Source of the DNA: Bradyrhizobium sp. CSA112
GTDB lineage: Bacteria > Pseudomonadota > Alphaproteobacteria > Rhizobiales > Xanthobacteraceae
Reading direction: 5' to 3'
Assembly (NCBI RefSeq): GCF_029051645.1
Contig: NZ_JAACFS010000006.1
Coordinates: 124,001-188,000 of the forward strand
Length of the DNA: 64,000 nucleotides
This document shows, one piece after another, positions 15,973 through 24,697 of this stretch. The notes beneath the pieces were generated by a model, which saw only the letters and a program-made list of their open reading frames with translations, was not told the DNA's origin and searched no databases. The position numbers and the translations under genes were made by a program. Numbering within the stretch: the first letter of the stretch is position 1; each line of letters starts with the position of its first letter.

Positions 15973-16350
15973 TTATAGGCCGCCACGCCCCTCCCAGTAC
16001 GTAGGCGTCCCGTAGTACCGATGCGTGCGCGTTTCCCAATCTCTATCCTGCCAGGAGTCGTCACTGAACTCAGGCGCATCCTTGAGCTGTTGCTCGGTGA
16101 TACTGGTTCGAAAACCACCAAGCGACGTATCATATGTTAGAGCGCCCCACGGGATGGGGTAATGGCTGTGGCCTAACCCAACAAATCCGCCAAAGCTCAT
16201 GACGGCATAAGCCACGCGACCTGACACCTTGTCGATAATGAGGTGATCAATCTCACCGATGTTCTTTCCACCTGCCCCATAAACCTCGGTTCCCTGAATG
16301 TCTTCGCTTGAGATGCATTGATGATCCGGATGGGCTGTAGCGCGGGCCAT
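15973..16350 (-). CDS. Cytoplasmic PRC-barrel protein, 125 aa
   Basis: PRC-barrel at residues 15-90: SSEDIQGTEVYGAGGKNIGE, IDHLIIDKVSGRVAYAVMSF, GGFVGLGHSHYPIPWGALTY. No signal peptide, unlike the exported paralog at 6070. C-terminal tail is aromatic (RYYGTPTYWEGRGG). ATG at 16350 with GGAGG 6 bases upstream. The family is common in rhizobial stress genes, with a structural or scaffolding role presumed. A relaxed stress promoter (AGTT form) lies 33 bases upstream on the same strand. Confidence 0.85.
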   Translation of the reverse strand: MARATAHPDHQCISSEDIQGTEVYGAGGKNIGEIDHLIIDKVSGRVAYAVMSFGGFVGLGHSHYPIPWGALTYDTSLGGFRTSITEQQLKDAPEFSDDSWQDRDWETRTHRYYGTPTYWEGRGGL

Positions 16351-16382
16351 TGGCTTCCTCCCTCAGTGGGTTTTGTCGACTT

Positions 16383-16407
16383 AACTCGGCCGCTACGGGG
16401 TCGTTCC
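16383..16407 (-). promoter_or_regulatory. Relaxed EcfG-like promoter (AGTT form) of the second PRC-barrel gene
   Basis: Minus strand GGAAC (16403-16407), 16 bases, AGTT (16383-16386). The rest of 16351-16807 has only a Cys-rich minus-strand reading frame (TYYCCECCGLEVVRVS) that runs into the promoter and PRC gene and cannot be confirmed. Confidence 0.55.
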
Positions 16408-16807
16408 TGGCGCTCCGGAGGACATTTCACAACGAAAGCGCCCGCCGTAGCGCTCATCACCGATCTATCGTCACCGACACTGACTCTAACAACCTCCAGT
16501 CCGCAGCATTCGCAGCAATAATAGGTGCCGTCCCTATTCAAGGCCGTACGGAACGGACCAGCCGGGGGCGGCCTGACGTTCGTGAGAGTATTACGGACCC
16601 TTCTGTTCAAGCAGGGACACTTCCGAATTTGGACCCAAACCGGAAGTCGGCATGCCAACGATAACTAAGAACAGAGGAGATGGCACCTTTGGCCCCGCCT
16701 TGTCCTTAATTTCGCTTTTGTTCATTATCGTCGTCATATCCGAAGACGATGCAAACAGGTTCCGCAAGCAGGCTAAGGAAGCCCGTCAGCACGTAAGGAG
16801 GCTCGCC

Positions 16808-17071
16808 ATGAACAAACTAGCGTCTGTTGTTTTCGCCGTGGTTCTTTCAGTGGGTTCGCTAAGCCTGGCAAGGGCCGATCAGCCGGGGCCAGATTGGATG
16901 CCCGCCCAGCAAGTAATCGAGCAAGTTCTCAAGTCGGGCTATACCCAGGTTACCCAACTAGAAGCCGATGACGGTCGATGGGAAGGCGAAGGCATCAAGA
17001 ACGGTCAGAAAATGGATTTTCACGCCGATCCAAAGACCGGCGTAATCACATTCGAAAAGCTCGACGACTAA
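16808..17071 (+). CDS. Small exported PepSY-like protein, 87 aa
   Basis: ATG at 16808 follows AAGGAGG at 6 bases. A signal peptide (LASVVFAVVLSVGSLSLARA, residues 4-23) is followed by a mature domain of about 60 residues with the PepSY/DUF2874-like pattern VIEQVLKSGYTQVTQLEADD, GRWEGEGIKNGQKMDFHADP, TGVITFEKLDD. Such domains are periplasmic and often act as small inhibitors or folding aids; target unknown. No promoter of the stress type is evident. Neighbours do not clarify its role. Confidence 0.75.
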   Translation: MNKLASVVFAVVLSVGSLSLARADQPGPDWMPAQQVIEQVLKSGYTQVTQLEADDGRWEGEGIKNGQKMDFHADPKTGVITFEKLDD

Positions 17072-17149
17072 GGGCAACCGCCTATTATTGCGTCGAGCAT
17101 CTAATAAAATTGTCCAAATGATTCGATGTTAGGGCGGCGCAGAATAGGA

Positions 17150-17533
17150 ATGGCAAAGTCATCAAAACTCGTTGCGGCAAAACGCGGGCGGGTCTTGTTG
17201 GTTAGAAGAAGGCGCGACCGGTTATGGATGTTTCCGGGGGGCCGCAGACGTGGCCGGGAAACGGAGAAAGCTTGCTTGCGCAGGGAAATCCGGGAGGAGC
17301 TTCCAATGCTCAAGCTGGGACGCTTGAAGCTCTGGAAGGAGGTCAAGGCCAAGAACCCCAGATCAGGACGGAAGATGAGCGATGCTATATTTATAGCTAA
17401 CAAAGCCTCCGGTCGTCTCGCCATCGGTGACAAGAAGGAAATAGACAAGGCGGCGTGGCATAAGCCGCGCGGCATGCGATTAACACCGACCTCTCGTTAC
17501 ATCCGCGACAAGCTGTTCCCCCAGCGAGGCTAA
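17150..17533 (+). CDS. Nudix hydrolase, 127 aa
   Basis: Start at ATG 17150 because MAKSSKLVAAKRGRVLLVRR fits the family beginning; an ATG at 17126 would add eight unlikely residues. The Nudix box is GRRRGRETEKACLRREIREE with the metal-binding REIREE intact, but the conserved Gly near its end is Pro (REIREELPM). Probably a small cytoplasmic pyrophosphohydrolase of the DIPP/diadenosine type by length; the substrate is not deducible. Its C-terminal block AAWHKPRGMRLTPTSRYI is repeated, almost unchanged, as the tail of the chimera at 47311. A dispersed repeat follows directly. Confidence 0.8.
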   Translation: MAKSSKLVAAKRGRVLLVRRRRDRLWMFPGGRRRGRETEKACLRREIREELPMLKLGRLKLWKEVKAKNPRSGRKMSDAIFIANKASGRLAIGDKKEIDKAAWHKPRGMRLTPTSRYIRDKLFPQRG

Positions 17534-17545
17534 CTACTTCCGCGC

Positions 17546-17650
17546 TTGGCACGTTTGAGACGTGCCGACGTACGCTGCGGATGTCCGCTGATCGGGGTGG
17601 ACCGGAAGTGGCTGGCCGACCGTCAAAACGGCGCGAATGATCCGACGCGG
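17546..17650 (+). repeat. Dispersed about 100-bp repeat, copy 1
   Basis: Blocks TTGGCACGTTTGAGAC, GGATGTCCGCT, GACCGGAAGTGGCTGG and GCGAATGATCC in order. Five more copies, complete or partial, occur at 18807, 50730 (minus), 55443 (minus), 61007 and 63440. Confidence 0.65.
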
Positions 17651-17664
17651 ATCTCTGCAGACGT

Positions 17665-18312
17665 CTAAAGTATCGTGGGCGCCGCAAGATCATTGTAGTC
17701 AATTACAATTGTTGCGTTAGCTTCGGGCTGACAGCCTTGAAGATATAGGCGCTGCCCCTCCACATAGCGTCGGTTCGATGGAGCTGCAGGATCCGGAGAC
17801 GAGCCATCTCGCGAAGCACACCGCGCTACTGACACAGCAAAGTCCGTTCTGAAAAAAATTGACACGTCCCAGTACGTGAGAAATTCGGGCCGATGCAGAA
17901 AGATACCGTCGATCAGCAAGATTGAAGACGGGAGTGCCTCGACCTCAACAAGGGGCACCTCATGGTCCATCACATGGTCAAAGAATGCTCGACGATGGCG
18001 CTGAGACCCGCCAGGACTTAGCGGATCCAACAGATACTTTCTGAGTGCGGCGTAGTTGTAAGAATCCTCGAAGAAGCCCTCAGGGGAATGCCTTCCTCGT
18101 TGGTATCGGACAACCCTGGGATTGTGAAAACCGTCGACCGATGCGCGAATTACTGGTCGTCCCAAAGCGGACATCGAACCGGCGAGTTCATCGGCAAATG
18201 TTGTCTTTCCAGCGCCGTCAACTCCATCAACAGCCACGCGGATCGTTCGATCTGGCGATACTTTAACAAGGCGCTGCGCGAGCTTGGCAAGCAGGTGCTT
18301 TCTCTTGTCCAT
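17665..18312 (-). CDS. P-loop kinase of the uridine/phosphoribulokinase superfamily, 215 aa
   Basis: Walker A is VDGVDGAGKTTFADEL near residues 27-42; the family aspartate region VIRASVDGFHNPRVVRYQRG (substrate site), the block SPEGFFEDSYNYAALRKYLL, and SILLIDGIFLHRPEFLTYWD (Walker B-like) follow. Length is that of uridine-kinase-like proteins; substrate unknown, probably a nucleoside or sugar. ATG at 18312 chosen from MDKRKHLLAKLAQRL; the frame extends another 34 codons upstream over the neighbouring remnant and these are not typical. Cytoplasmic. No stress promoter. Confidence 0.75.
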   Translation of the reverse strand: MDKRKHLLAKLAQRLVKVSPDRTIRVAVDGVDGAGKTTFADELAGSMSALGRPVIRASVDGFHNPRVVRYQRGRHSPEGFFEDSYNYAALRKYLLDPLSPGGSQRHRRAFFDHVMDHEVPLVEVEALPSSILLIDGIFLHRPEFLTYWDVSIFFRTDFAVSVARCASRDGSSPDPAAPSNRRYVEGQRLYLQGCQPEANATIVIDYNDLAAPTIL

Positions 18313-18338
18313 TCCGATTGGATCATCCGTTATTTGCC

Positions 18339-18786
18339 AGGGCCCCGCGGACTGCCGCTGCTCAAGCCGCCATTCGGCAGCATCGTGGCGATCGACATGA
18401 ACAGCGGAGAGCACCGCTGGCGCATCCCGGTTGGTCGGAGCGATGCCATGGCTCCAATCCGGAACCTTGGCATCCGGGGACAGCTGGGATTACCTCACCG
18501 CAGTTGGGTGTTGGTGACCAAGACGGCCATGATCGTCGTGCAGGCCGGGTATTTTAGTCCGCCCCGCTTCGTGCCGGGACTCAATTGGCCGATCCGGGAC
18601 CTCCACAACTTCGATCCGCATTTATGGGTCTATGATAAATCGAGCGGCGAGATGCTGGCGGAAATTGTGCTGCCGTCCAACGCGACCGGCGCGCCGATCA
18701 CTTACATGGCTGGCGGCAAGCAGTACGTCGTTTTCCCGGTCGGCGGTGGTCCGATAGTTGAAGAGCTGATTGCCGTTTCTTTATGA
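18339..18786 (+). pseudogene. C-terminal remnant of a PQQ-dependent dehydrogenase
   Basis: Reads PPFGSIVAIDMNSGEHRWRI, LVTKTAMIVVQAGYF, HLWVYDKSSGEMLAEIVLPS, GAPITYMAGGKQYVVFPVGG: the last blades of a quinoprotein (glucose/alcohol dehydrogenase) propeller, ending naturally at TGA 18786. The N-terminal three quarters are missing. It overlaps the end of the kinase on the other strand only slightly. Confidence 0.8.
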
Positions 18787-18806
18787 TCGGTGCCGAATGT
18801 CCGTTT

Positions 18807-18875
18807 TTGGCACTTTGAGACATGCTCACTGGCCCTGACGACGTCCGTTTACAGGGGAAGACCGGAAGTAGTCGA
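18807..18875 (+). repeat. Dispersed repeat, copy 2
   Basis: TTGGCACTTTGAGACATG, then GACGTCCGTTTACAGGGG and GACCGGAAGTAGTCG. Directly follows the PQQ remnant and precedes the transposase remnant. Confidence 0.6.
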
Positions 18876-18889
18876 TTGATGGTGCGGAT

Positions 18890-19440
18890 CGTGGGCAGAG
18901 CACGCTGTTTCCTGAATGCGTGGAAGACTGGATCGGCGAGGACAATCCAGTTCGCGTCATCGACGTCCTCGTCAACGGCCTCGATCTGGCCGAGCTTGGG
19001 TTCGGCGGGGTCGATCCCGAGGCAACCGGCCGGCCATCGTACCATCCCTCGATACTCCTCAAGCTGTACATCTACGGCTATCTGAACCAGGTGCAGTCGA
19101 GCCGGCGGCTTGAACGAGAAGCTGGACGCAACGTCGAGGTCATGTGGCTGCTGGGTCGGCTCGCACCTGATCACAAGACGATCGCAGACTTCCGCAAAAG
19201 ACAATGGCCTGGCGCTTCGCAAGGTATGTGCGCGCTTCGTCGAACTCTGCCGTGAGATGAGTCTTCTCTTTGCCATCGACCTCAAAGCGTCGCTGAACTG
19301 GAAGCGAGACTGTCGTGGCGCTGATTCAACTCACACCGCCGAGCTTTCCCGATGTGCGATCGCACGATCAACTCGAAGCTGAGATGATTGCGGCAGACGC
19401 GTCGATGCAGCAGCATGGCAGTCACTTGGCCCCGACATGA
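18890..19440 (+). mobile_element. IS1182-type transposase remnant
   Basis: TLFPECVEDWIGEDNPVRVI, LGFGGVDPEATGRPSYHPSI and LLKLYIYGYLNQVQSSRRLE are the N-terminal (DUF772-like) part of an IS1182/IS5-family transposase. After DFRKRQ a frameshift leads to ALRKVCARFVELCREMSLLF in the next frame; the catalytic DDE region is missing beyond about 19310. No inverted repeats were found. Inactive. Confidence 0.75.
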
Positions 19441-19557
19441 AGCGAAGAGCCCATGGGTGAGAAATTCTCGGCACCTTGCCGCCGACCGGCGCCGATACGG
19501 TATAACATGGCGTACGCGGGTTTTTTTCTGTCCATCAGGATGAGGTCTGAGTATGTG

Positions 19558-20916
19558 CTACCCGCCTCCAGCGAAGAACCCTACTCCCATCGCCACGACG
19601 CTGAGTATCATCGCCGCGGTCGATAGCCATCCGAACCAATACAGCGGTCCGCCGATGACATAGGGGCCCATCACGTCCGTGCGGCGCGCCATGAACATCA
19701 ACAGCATCATGACGGGAACGGCGAGCACGCCGTTGATGACGGCGCTCCAATACAACGCCGAAATCGGGTTGACCGGCGTAAAATTGAGCGCGATCCCGAT
19801 CGCCGCCGATAACGCCAGGACGGCGTAGAACGCGGCGGCCGCCTTGGGCTTGCGCGCGAGCCCGACCGGCCATCGCCGCGCCTCGCCGACGGCGTAAGCC
19901 GCGGCGCCGGCGAGCACCGGGACGGCCAGCAATCCGGTGCCGATGATCCCAAGCGCAAAAATAGCTTCCGCGAATGGACCGGCGATGGGACGCAACGCTT
20001 CGGCCGCCTCTGCCGAACTCTGGATGTCGGCTTTTCCCGCCGCGTGCAACGTTGCGGCCGCCGTGACGATGATCGACAGCGCGATCAGGTTGGAAAACGC
20101 CATGCCGGTGATGGTATCGGCGCGGATACGACTAAATTCCCTTTGCGCGCCGTAATGCCTTTCGATCAGCGGATGCTTCCGCCCATCGACGCGCTGGTCT
20201 TCGGCTTCCTGCGAGGCCTGCCAGAAAAACAGATAGGGCGAGATCGTGGTGCCCAGAATCGCGACAACGGTGGTGAAATAATCCGCGCTCCAGGTCAGGC
20301 GCGGGACCAGAATGCCGCCCAGCGCGTCGCTCCACGAAACCTTTGCAAAGGCGAGTGCTGCGACATAGGCGAACAGGCTGAGCGTCAGCCATTTCAGTAC
20401 CGATACGTAGCGTTTGTAGTCGAGGAAGATCTGCGCCCCGACCGAGGCGATGCCAAACAGCAGGACGTAGACGATGCTGTATCCGCCGACCAGCAATTTG
20501 GTCACGTCCGCCATCGCGCCGAGATCGGCGGCGATGTTGATGGTGTTGGCAATGAACAGCAACGCCACCACCGCATTGAGCAGCCCCGAGGAGTAGTGCC
20601 GGCCGACATTGCCCGAAATGCCGTGCCCGGTGACACGGCCGACACGCGCGGAAATCTCCTGGATTGCTGCCATCAGCGGAAAGGTCAGCAGCATGGTCCA
20701 GCCGATGCCGTAACCGAGCTGCGCGCCGGCCTGACTGTAGGTGCCGATTCCCGACGGATCGTCATCGGACGCACCGGTGATCAGCCCCGGTCCCAGCCCT
20801 TTCAGAATGTTGCGAAAGCGGAAGGGTTGACGATGCCCGGACTTGGATTCCGGCTTTTCGCGGCCGGAACGCTTTTCCGTGCGACGCGTCGAATTTGACT
20901 TGTTGCGCTTTGCCAT
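19558..20916 (-). CDS. NRAMP-related divalent metal transporter, 452 aa
   Basis: Eleven or more membrane spans. The TM1 metal site reads GASDDDPSGIGTYSQAGAQL, where classical NRAMPs have DPGN: the Asn ligand is replaced by Gly. TM6 reads GTTISPYLFFWQAS, where the classical Met-Pro-His is Ser-Pro-Tyr, so the Met ligand that selects Mn/Fe over Mg is missing. This matches the NRAMP-related branch (some members carry Mg2+ or other ions), so a simple 'MntH' label is not safe. Start ATG 20916 chosen because it begins MAKRNKSNSTRR and lies 23 bases after the promoter; a TTG at 20940 is also in frame. Relaxed stress promoter (AGTT form). Confidence 0.85.
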   Translation of the reverse strand: MAKRNKSNSTRRTEKRSGREKPESKSGHRQPFRFRNILKGLGPGLITGASDDDPSGIGTYSQAGAQLGYGIGWTMLLTFPLMAAIQEISARVGRVTGHGISGNVGRHYSSGLLNAVVALLFIANTINIAADLGAMADVTKLLVGGYSIVYVLLFGIASVGAQIFLDYKRYVSVLKWLTLSLFAYVAALAFAKVSWSDALGGILVPRLTWSADYFTTVVAILGTTISPYLFFWQASQEAEDQRVDGRKHPLIERHYGAQREFSRIRADTITGMAFSNLIALSIIVTAAATLHAAGKADIQSSAEAAEALRPIAGPFAEAIFALGIIGTGLLAVPVLAGAAAYAVGEARRWPVGLARKPKAAAAFYAVLALSAAIGIALNFTPVNPISALYWSAVINGVLAVPVMMLLMFMARRTDVMGPYVIGGPLYWFGWLSTAAMILSVVAMGVGFFAGGG

Positions 20917-20938
20917 ACCCGGGTCCGGCCGTTGCGAC

Positions 20939-20963
20939 AACTAATCGGACTGACTTCGGTTCC
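20939..20963 (-). promoter_or_regulatory. Relaxed EcfG-like promoter (AGTT form) of the NRAMP gene
   Basis: Minus strand GGAAC (20959-20963), 16 bases, AGTT (20939-20942). Confidence 0.5.
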
Positions 20964-21045
20964 GGGCGGAGACCTCGGGGGCGGCATCGCACAAGACACA
21001 ATCTCACGCGGCAGGGCGACGGGCGATGGTCATGATTGGCTCCTG

Positions 21046-21345
21046 TTATGAAGGTTGGCCCGCCGCTGCCGCGGGACGCGTCACCAGATAAATGCCTGCC
21101 GCGACGGGAATGATGCCGAGCAAGTCGCGAAATTCGACATGCTCGCCGAGCACGAGAAAGACGAACAGCATGCCGACCGGCGGCATCAGGAAGTGATAGG
21201 CGCTCGCCGCCGTCGCACCGCAGACCTTTAGGAGGTGAAACCAGAGCAGGTAAGCAAGGATCGATCCGCCCAGAAAGAGGAAGGCGAACGCGTCCGACAG
21301 CCTCGCGCTGGCACGATATCGCTGACGTCAGCCAGCGTGAACCCA
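21046..21345 (-). pseudogene. C-terminal remnant of an EamA/DMT-family transporter
   Basis: About 85 codons read AFAFLFLGGSILAYLLWFHL, LKVCGATAASAYHFLMPPVG, MLFVFLVLGEHVEFRDLLGI and IPVAAGIYLVTRP to TAA at 21046: three to four membrane helices of a drug/metabolite transporter. Upstream the frame is lost near 21320. Inactive. Confidence 0.7.
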
Positions 21346-21408
21346 AACTCCAGCAGCACAACGCCCGCGGCGAGATTCTTTGAATCACCTGTAGCGTGGA
21401 GTTCGTGA

Positions 21409-22095
21409 GTGGCGTTTCAGCGTCGAAAACCGACGGCCATCGGCGTCAAGGCGCCGCTGCCTGGCTTCATTGAGCTGGCCTTGGCCACCTCGGTCGAGAA
21501 GGTGCCGAACGCTGACCACTGGCTTCACGAGATCAAATTCGACGGCTATCGCGTCCAAGTTCATATCAACAGCGGTCGCAAGAAAGTCTACACGCGCAAC
21601 GGACAGACTGGACTAAACGATTTTCGGTTATTGCTGGCGCTCTCGATATACCGGGTCAAACCATCATCGATGGGGAAGTAGTGGTCGTCCATGAAGGACG
21701 CACCAACTTTTCCGAACTTCAAGCCGAACTTGCCGCGGGCAGACAGGATCGACTGGTCTTTTATGGGTTCGACCTCCTCTGGCGCGATGGAGATCTCCGC
21801 GAACTCCCGCAGATCGAACGCAAGCAACGCCTGCTCGGCAAAAACGACATCGAACTTCCTGTCCTGTTTTCCGAACATCTCGTCGGAGATGGCCAACGGA
21901 TGTTCGAGTCATGCCGCCAAGTTGAACTGGGAAGGCATCCTTTCGAAGCGAGCAAATGCGTCGTACCGGTCGGAGCGAAGAACTGAGGCCATGCACAAGG
22001 GCAAGTTTCCGGTCGTCGGGTTCGTCAAAGACCCTAGTGGCGTCGCTGCGCTCTTCCTCGGTAAGCAGGAAGGAAAGGAATTAGTTTACATGGGC
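21409..22095 (+). pseudogene. LigD-type ligase remnant, copy 3
   Basis: Begins VAFQRRKPTAIGVKAPLPGF and has the lysine motif WLHEIKFDGYRVQVHI intact, then frame changes near 21650 and 21910 (parts IIDGEVVVVHEGRTNFSELQ; AKLNWEGILSKRANASYRSE). The OB-fold section stops at LGKQEGKELVYMG and is replaced at 22096 by a DUF892 remnant. Differs from copies 1 and 2 in sequence, so it descends from another ligase gene. Confidence 0.8.
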
Positions 22096-22378
22096 ATGGA
22101 ACATCCGGCGGCCGGCGGCGGGGACGCCTATGAGATCACGGGCGAATCGTAGGACAAGGCCGTGCTTGATCTGCCATCGTCGCCGCCGCTTGAGCCGTGG
22201 AGCACTATGAGAGCTGCCGATATGGGACGTTGATAGCCTAGGGGCCGAGGAGCTCGACCATGACGAGATCCTGCGTTTCCTGATCACCAACCTCAATGAG
22301 GAAAAGGCGGCGAACACGAAGCTCGATACCATCGCGTTTCGGAAGAGCTTCAACATCAAGGCGTCGAACGCCGCCTGA
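22096..22378 (+). pseudogene. DUF892 (YciE-like ferritin fold) remnant, copy 1
   Basis: From ATGGAACA at 22096 the sequence is about 90 percent identical to 39893 onward. Frames give VEHYESCRYGTLIA and, after 22250, ILRFLITNLNEEKAANTKLD with a natural end at TGA 22378. Stops and frameshifts interrupt it. Intact member: 58457-59014. Confidence 0.6.
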
Positions 22379-22448
22379 CTCAGCACCGGCTGCCAGGTTT
22401 CGGGGAGCGGCGACTTGGCAGGGTCTTGAGGAGCCGGCGGGACGCCTT

Positions 22449-23306
22449 TTACAGGAAGGGCTTGCCGCCGGTGACGGCAATCGTCGCGCCGGATACGTAG
22501 CTTGAAAGGGGATCGGCCAGCATGACATAAGCGGTCGCCAGTTCGACGGGCTGACCGGGACGCTTCATCGGGACTTGTTTGCCGAAGTTCTTCACGGAGT
22601 TCTCAGGCAACGTGGATGGGATGAGCGGCGTCCAGATCGGCCCCGGAGCAACCGCATTGGCACGAATGCCCTTCTCGGCCAGAAGCTGCGCCAGTCCCGC
22701 CGTGAAATTGTGGATCGCGCCCTTGGTCGTTGCATAGGCCAGCAGCGTCGGGTTGGGGACATCCGAATTGATCGACGCCGTGTTGATGATGCAGCTACCC
22801 GGCTTCATGTGGCTTATCGCTGCCTTGGTAAGATAAAACATCGCATGGATGTTCACCTTAAACGTCAGTTCCCATTCCTCGTCGCTAATGTCGTCGATCG
22901 ATTTGAAGCTGGCCTGATGCGCCGCGTTGTTGACGAGGATATCTATACCGCCCAGCTCCGATACGGCCTTCGCGATGACGGCGCGGCATTGACTGGAGGT
23001 CTGTAGATCGCCGGGAAGCAGGACGGCCTTTCTGCCGGCTTCCGTCACCAGCCGCTCGGTCTCCCGGGCATCGTCGTGCTCGTCGAGATAGGAGATCAAG
23101 AGGTCAGCTCCCTCTCTGGCGTAGGCGATGGCAACCGCGCGGCCGATCCCGCTGTCGCCGCCGGTGATGACGGCCTTCTTGCCGTTGAGGCGACCGCTGC
23201 CCTTGTAGGACGTTTCGCCATGATCGGGCGCCGGCTTCATCGCGGCAGTCTTGCCGGGCATTGGCTGGTGTTGGTTTGGAAACGGAGGGCGGGGAAAATT
23301 CAGCAT
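22449..23306 (-). CDS. Short-chain dehydrogenase, general-stress type, 285 aa
   Basis: An NAD(P)-dependent oxidoreductase of the YghA/GSP39 branch. Cofactor loop is ITGGDSGIGRAVAIAYAREG (about residues 46-65), the structural motif is DILVNNAAHQ, and the catalytic residues are the Ser of NTASINS, Tyr and Lys of YATTKGAI, all present. The extended N-terminus (FPNQHQPMPGKTAAMKPAPD) and C-terminus (SSYVSGATIAVTGGKPFL) are typical. Substrate unknown, probably an aldehyde or sugar-derived carbonyl. GGAAC, 16 bases, GGTT (23339-23363) suggests stress control. ATG at 23306. Confidence 0.9.
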   Translation of the reverse strand: MLNFPRPPFPNQHQPMPGKTAAMKPAPDHGETSYKGSGRLNGKKAVITGGDSGIGRAVAIAYAREGADLLISYLDEHDDARETERLVTEAGRKAVLLPGDLQTSSQCRAVIAKAVSELGGIDILVNNAAHQASFKSIDDISDEEWELTFKVNIHAMFYLTKAAISHMKPGSCIINTASINSDVPNPTLLAYATTKGAIHNFTAGLAQLLAEKGIRANAVAPGPIWTPLIPSTLPENSVKNFGKQVPMKRPGQPVELATAYVMLADPLSSYVSGATIAVTGGKPFL

Positions 23307-23568
23307 GGCTGCCTTCTCTCTGATCCCAATTGCGTTCCAACCTCCGTTTTGCAGATTGGTTCCTGCACCGAAGCAGGCGAACGGCGCGCGGACCCCGCGT
23401 AGCTTAGGCTGGCAGGTGAACTTTCAGGTGACACCATCCTCAAGGGGTCGATAGACTACCGCGACGGTTTCGTAATTTTGCCGGACGTCAGAGCGACATG
23501 GCCATTTTGGCTATCCGCGGGGCCGGAATGGTCGGGACGCACGCGGAGACTGGCGGCCGGCTTGCCTG

Positions 23569-24666
23569 TTACGGGGCCGGACGGCGATCGGGCACTGAGG
23601 GAACCAAGGCGGGCCTGATGCCGGGATGAAATTCGCTCACATCGGGATGAACCAGTGCCTTGTAGCGGCGGAGATACTCCTGTGCCATTCGTCTTGCGGT
23701 AAACCTTTCCTCGAAATGCCTGCGCACCTGGCTTCGATCGAGTTCGGAGAGTCTTCCAATCGCTGCAACAGCTTCTGCTTCTCCCGTTACGACAAAGCCG
23801 GTGATGCCGTCGTCGATGACCTCCGGCACCGAGCCGGACTTGAACGCGATGACGGGCGTGCCGCACGCCATGGCCTCGATCATGACGAGGCCGAACGGTT
23901 CCGGCCAATCGATCGGAAACAACAGTGCTGCAGCGCCCGCCAGAAACTGCCGCTTCGCTTCATCATTGACCTCGCCGGTGAGCTGGACCTGCTTCCCGTC
24001 GATCTGCGGCTCGAGTTGTTCTTTGAAGTAGCCCGTTTCGCCCCGCGGCACCTTTGCAGCGATACGAAGCGGCATCTTGGCAGCGCGCGCGATTCGGATG
24101 GCGGCTTCCGGTCCTTTCTCCGCCGTCAGCCGACCCAGGAAGGCGAGGTAGGAGCCCGCTTCGAAGGACGGCTGAAACAGGTCGGCCGGCAAGCCATGAT
24201 AAATGGTGCCGATCCAGTTGGCCTCGCTCAAGGGAGCGCGCTGGTTATCCGATATCGAGACGAACGGCGCATCGGGAAAGCGGCGGACCACGTCTGCAAA
24301 GCCCGGCAAGTCCATGCGCGCGTGGCACGTGGTGAGAAACGGCACGCCAAGCCGGCTCAGCAGCGGCAGGTGCAGCCAATCGATATGGGCGTGAATGATA
24401 TCGAACTCCGTCGCGTGCCGCGCCACCGCCTCCAGCAGGGCTGCCTGCGCCACCATCGGATCCGTCCTCGGCCGACCGAGGCGAAGCGCCCGCGGCCAAA
24501 CGGCATGAAGCTTGGCTGACGTCTTCGAATCCCCGCTGGCAAACAGCGTCACCTCATGCTCAAGGCTTACGAGTTCATCAACCAGCCACGCCACCACCCG
24601 CTCGGTGCCGCCGTAAAGCTTGGGAGGCACGCTTTCGACCAGAGGCGCTACCTGGGCAATTCGCAT
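23569..24666 (-). CDS. Glycosyltransferase family 4, 365 aa
   Basis: GT-B fold. N-terminal glycine-rich start RIAQVAPLVESVPPKLYGGT and VVAWLVDELVSLEHEVTLFA; C-terminal nucleotide-sugar site EPFGLVMIEAMACGTPVIAF with the EX7E motif, and LAFLGRLTAEKGPEAAIRIA. Retaining GT4 enzymes transfer sugars from nucleotide-sugars; acceptor unknown. It begins 32 bases after the TreT-like gene, so the two probably form an operon. Cytoplasmic. Confidence 0.88.
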   Translation of the reverse strand: MRIAQVAPLVESVPPKLYGGTERVVAWLVDELVSLEHEVTLFASGDSKTSAKLHAVWPRALRLGRPRTDPMVAQAALLEAVARHATEFDIIHAHIDWLHLPLLSRLGVPFLTTCHARMDLPGFADVVRRFPDAPFVSISDNQRAPLSEANWIGTIYHGLPADLFQPSFEAGSYLAFLGRLTAEKGPEAAIRIARAAKMPLRIAAKVPRGETGYFKEQLEPQIDGKQVQLTGEVNDEAKRQFLAGAAALLFPIDWPEPFGLVMIEAMACGTPVIAFKSGSVPEVIDDGITGFVVTGEAEAVAAIGRLSELDRSQVRRHFEERFTARRMAQEYLRRYKALVHPDVSEFHPGIRPALVPSVPDRRPAP

Positions 24667-24697
24667 CGGCTTCCACCATGGAGATCGAACCCGACCG

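Noticed and set aside
16420..16658. Cys-rich minus-strand frame (TYYCCECCGLEVVRVS)
   Set aside because: It has no stop before the PRC-barrel gene and runs through its promoter; start and end cannot be placed, so it is not called as a gene.
20866..20890. GGAAC-16-CGTC on the plus strand inside the NRAMP gene
   Set aside because: Imperfect -10, inside coding sequence and with no downstream feature of that orientation; a chance match is likely.
20044..20898. A 284-codon plus-strand frame opposite the NRAMP gene
   Set aside because: Composition (Arg, Gly, Asp rich, no hydrophobic core) is that of an antisense shadow; the minus strand encodes clear membrane helices.
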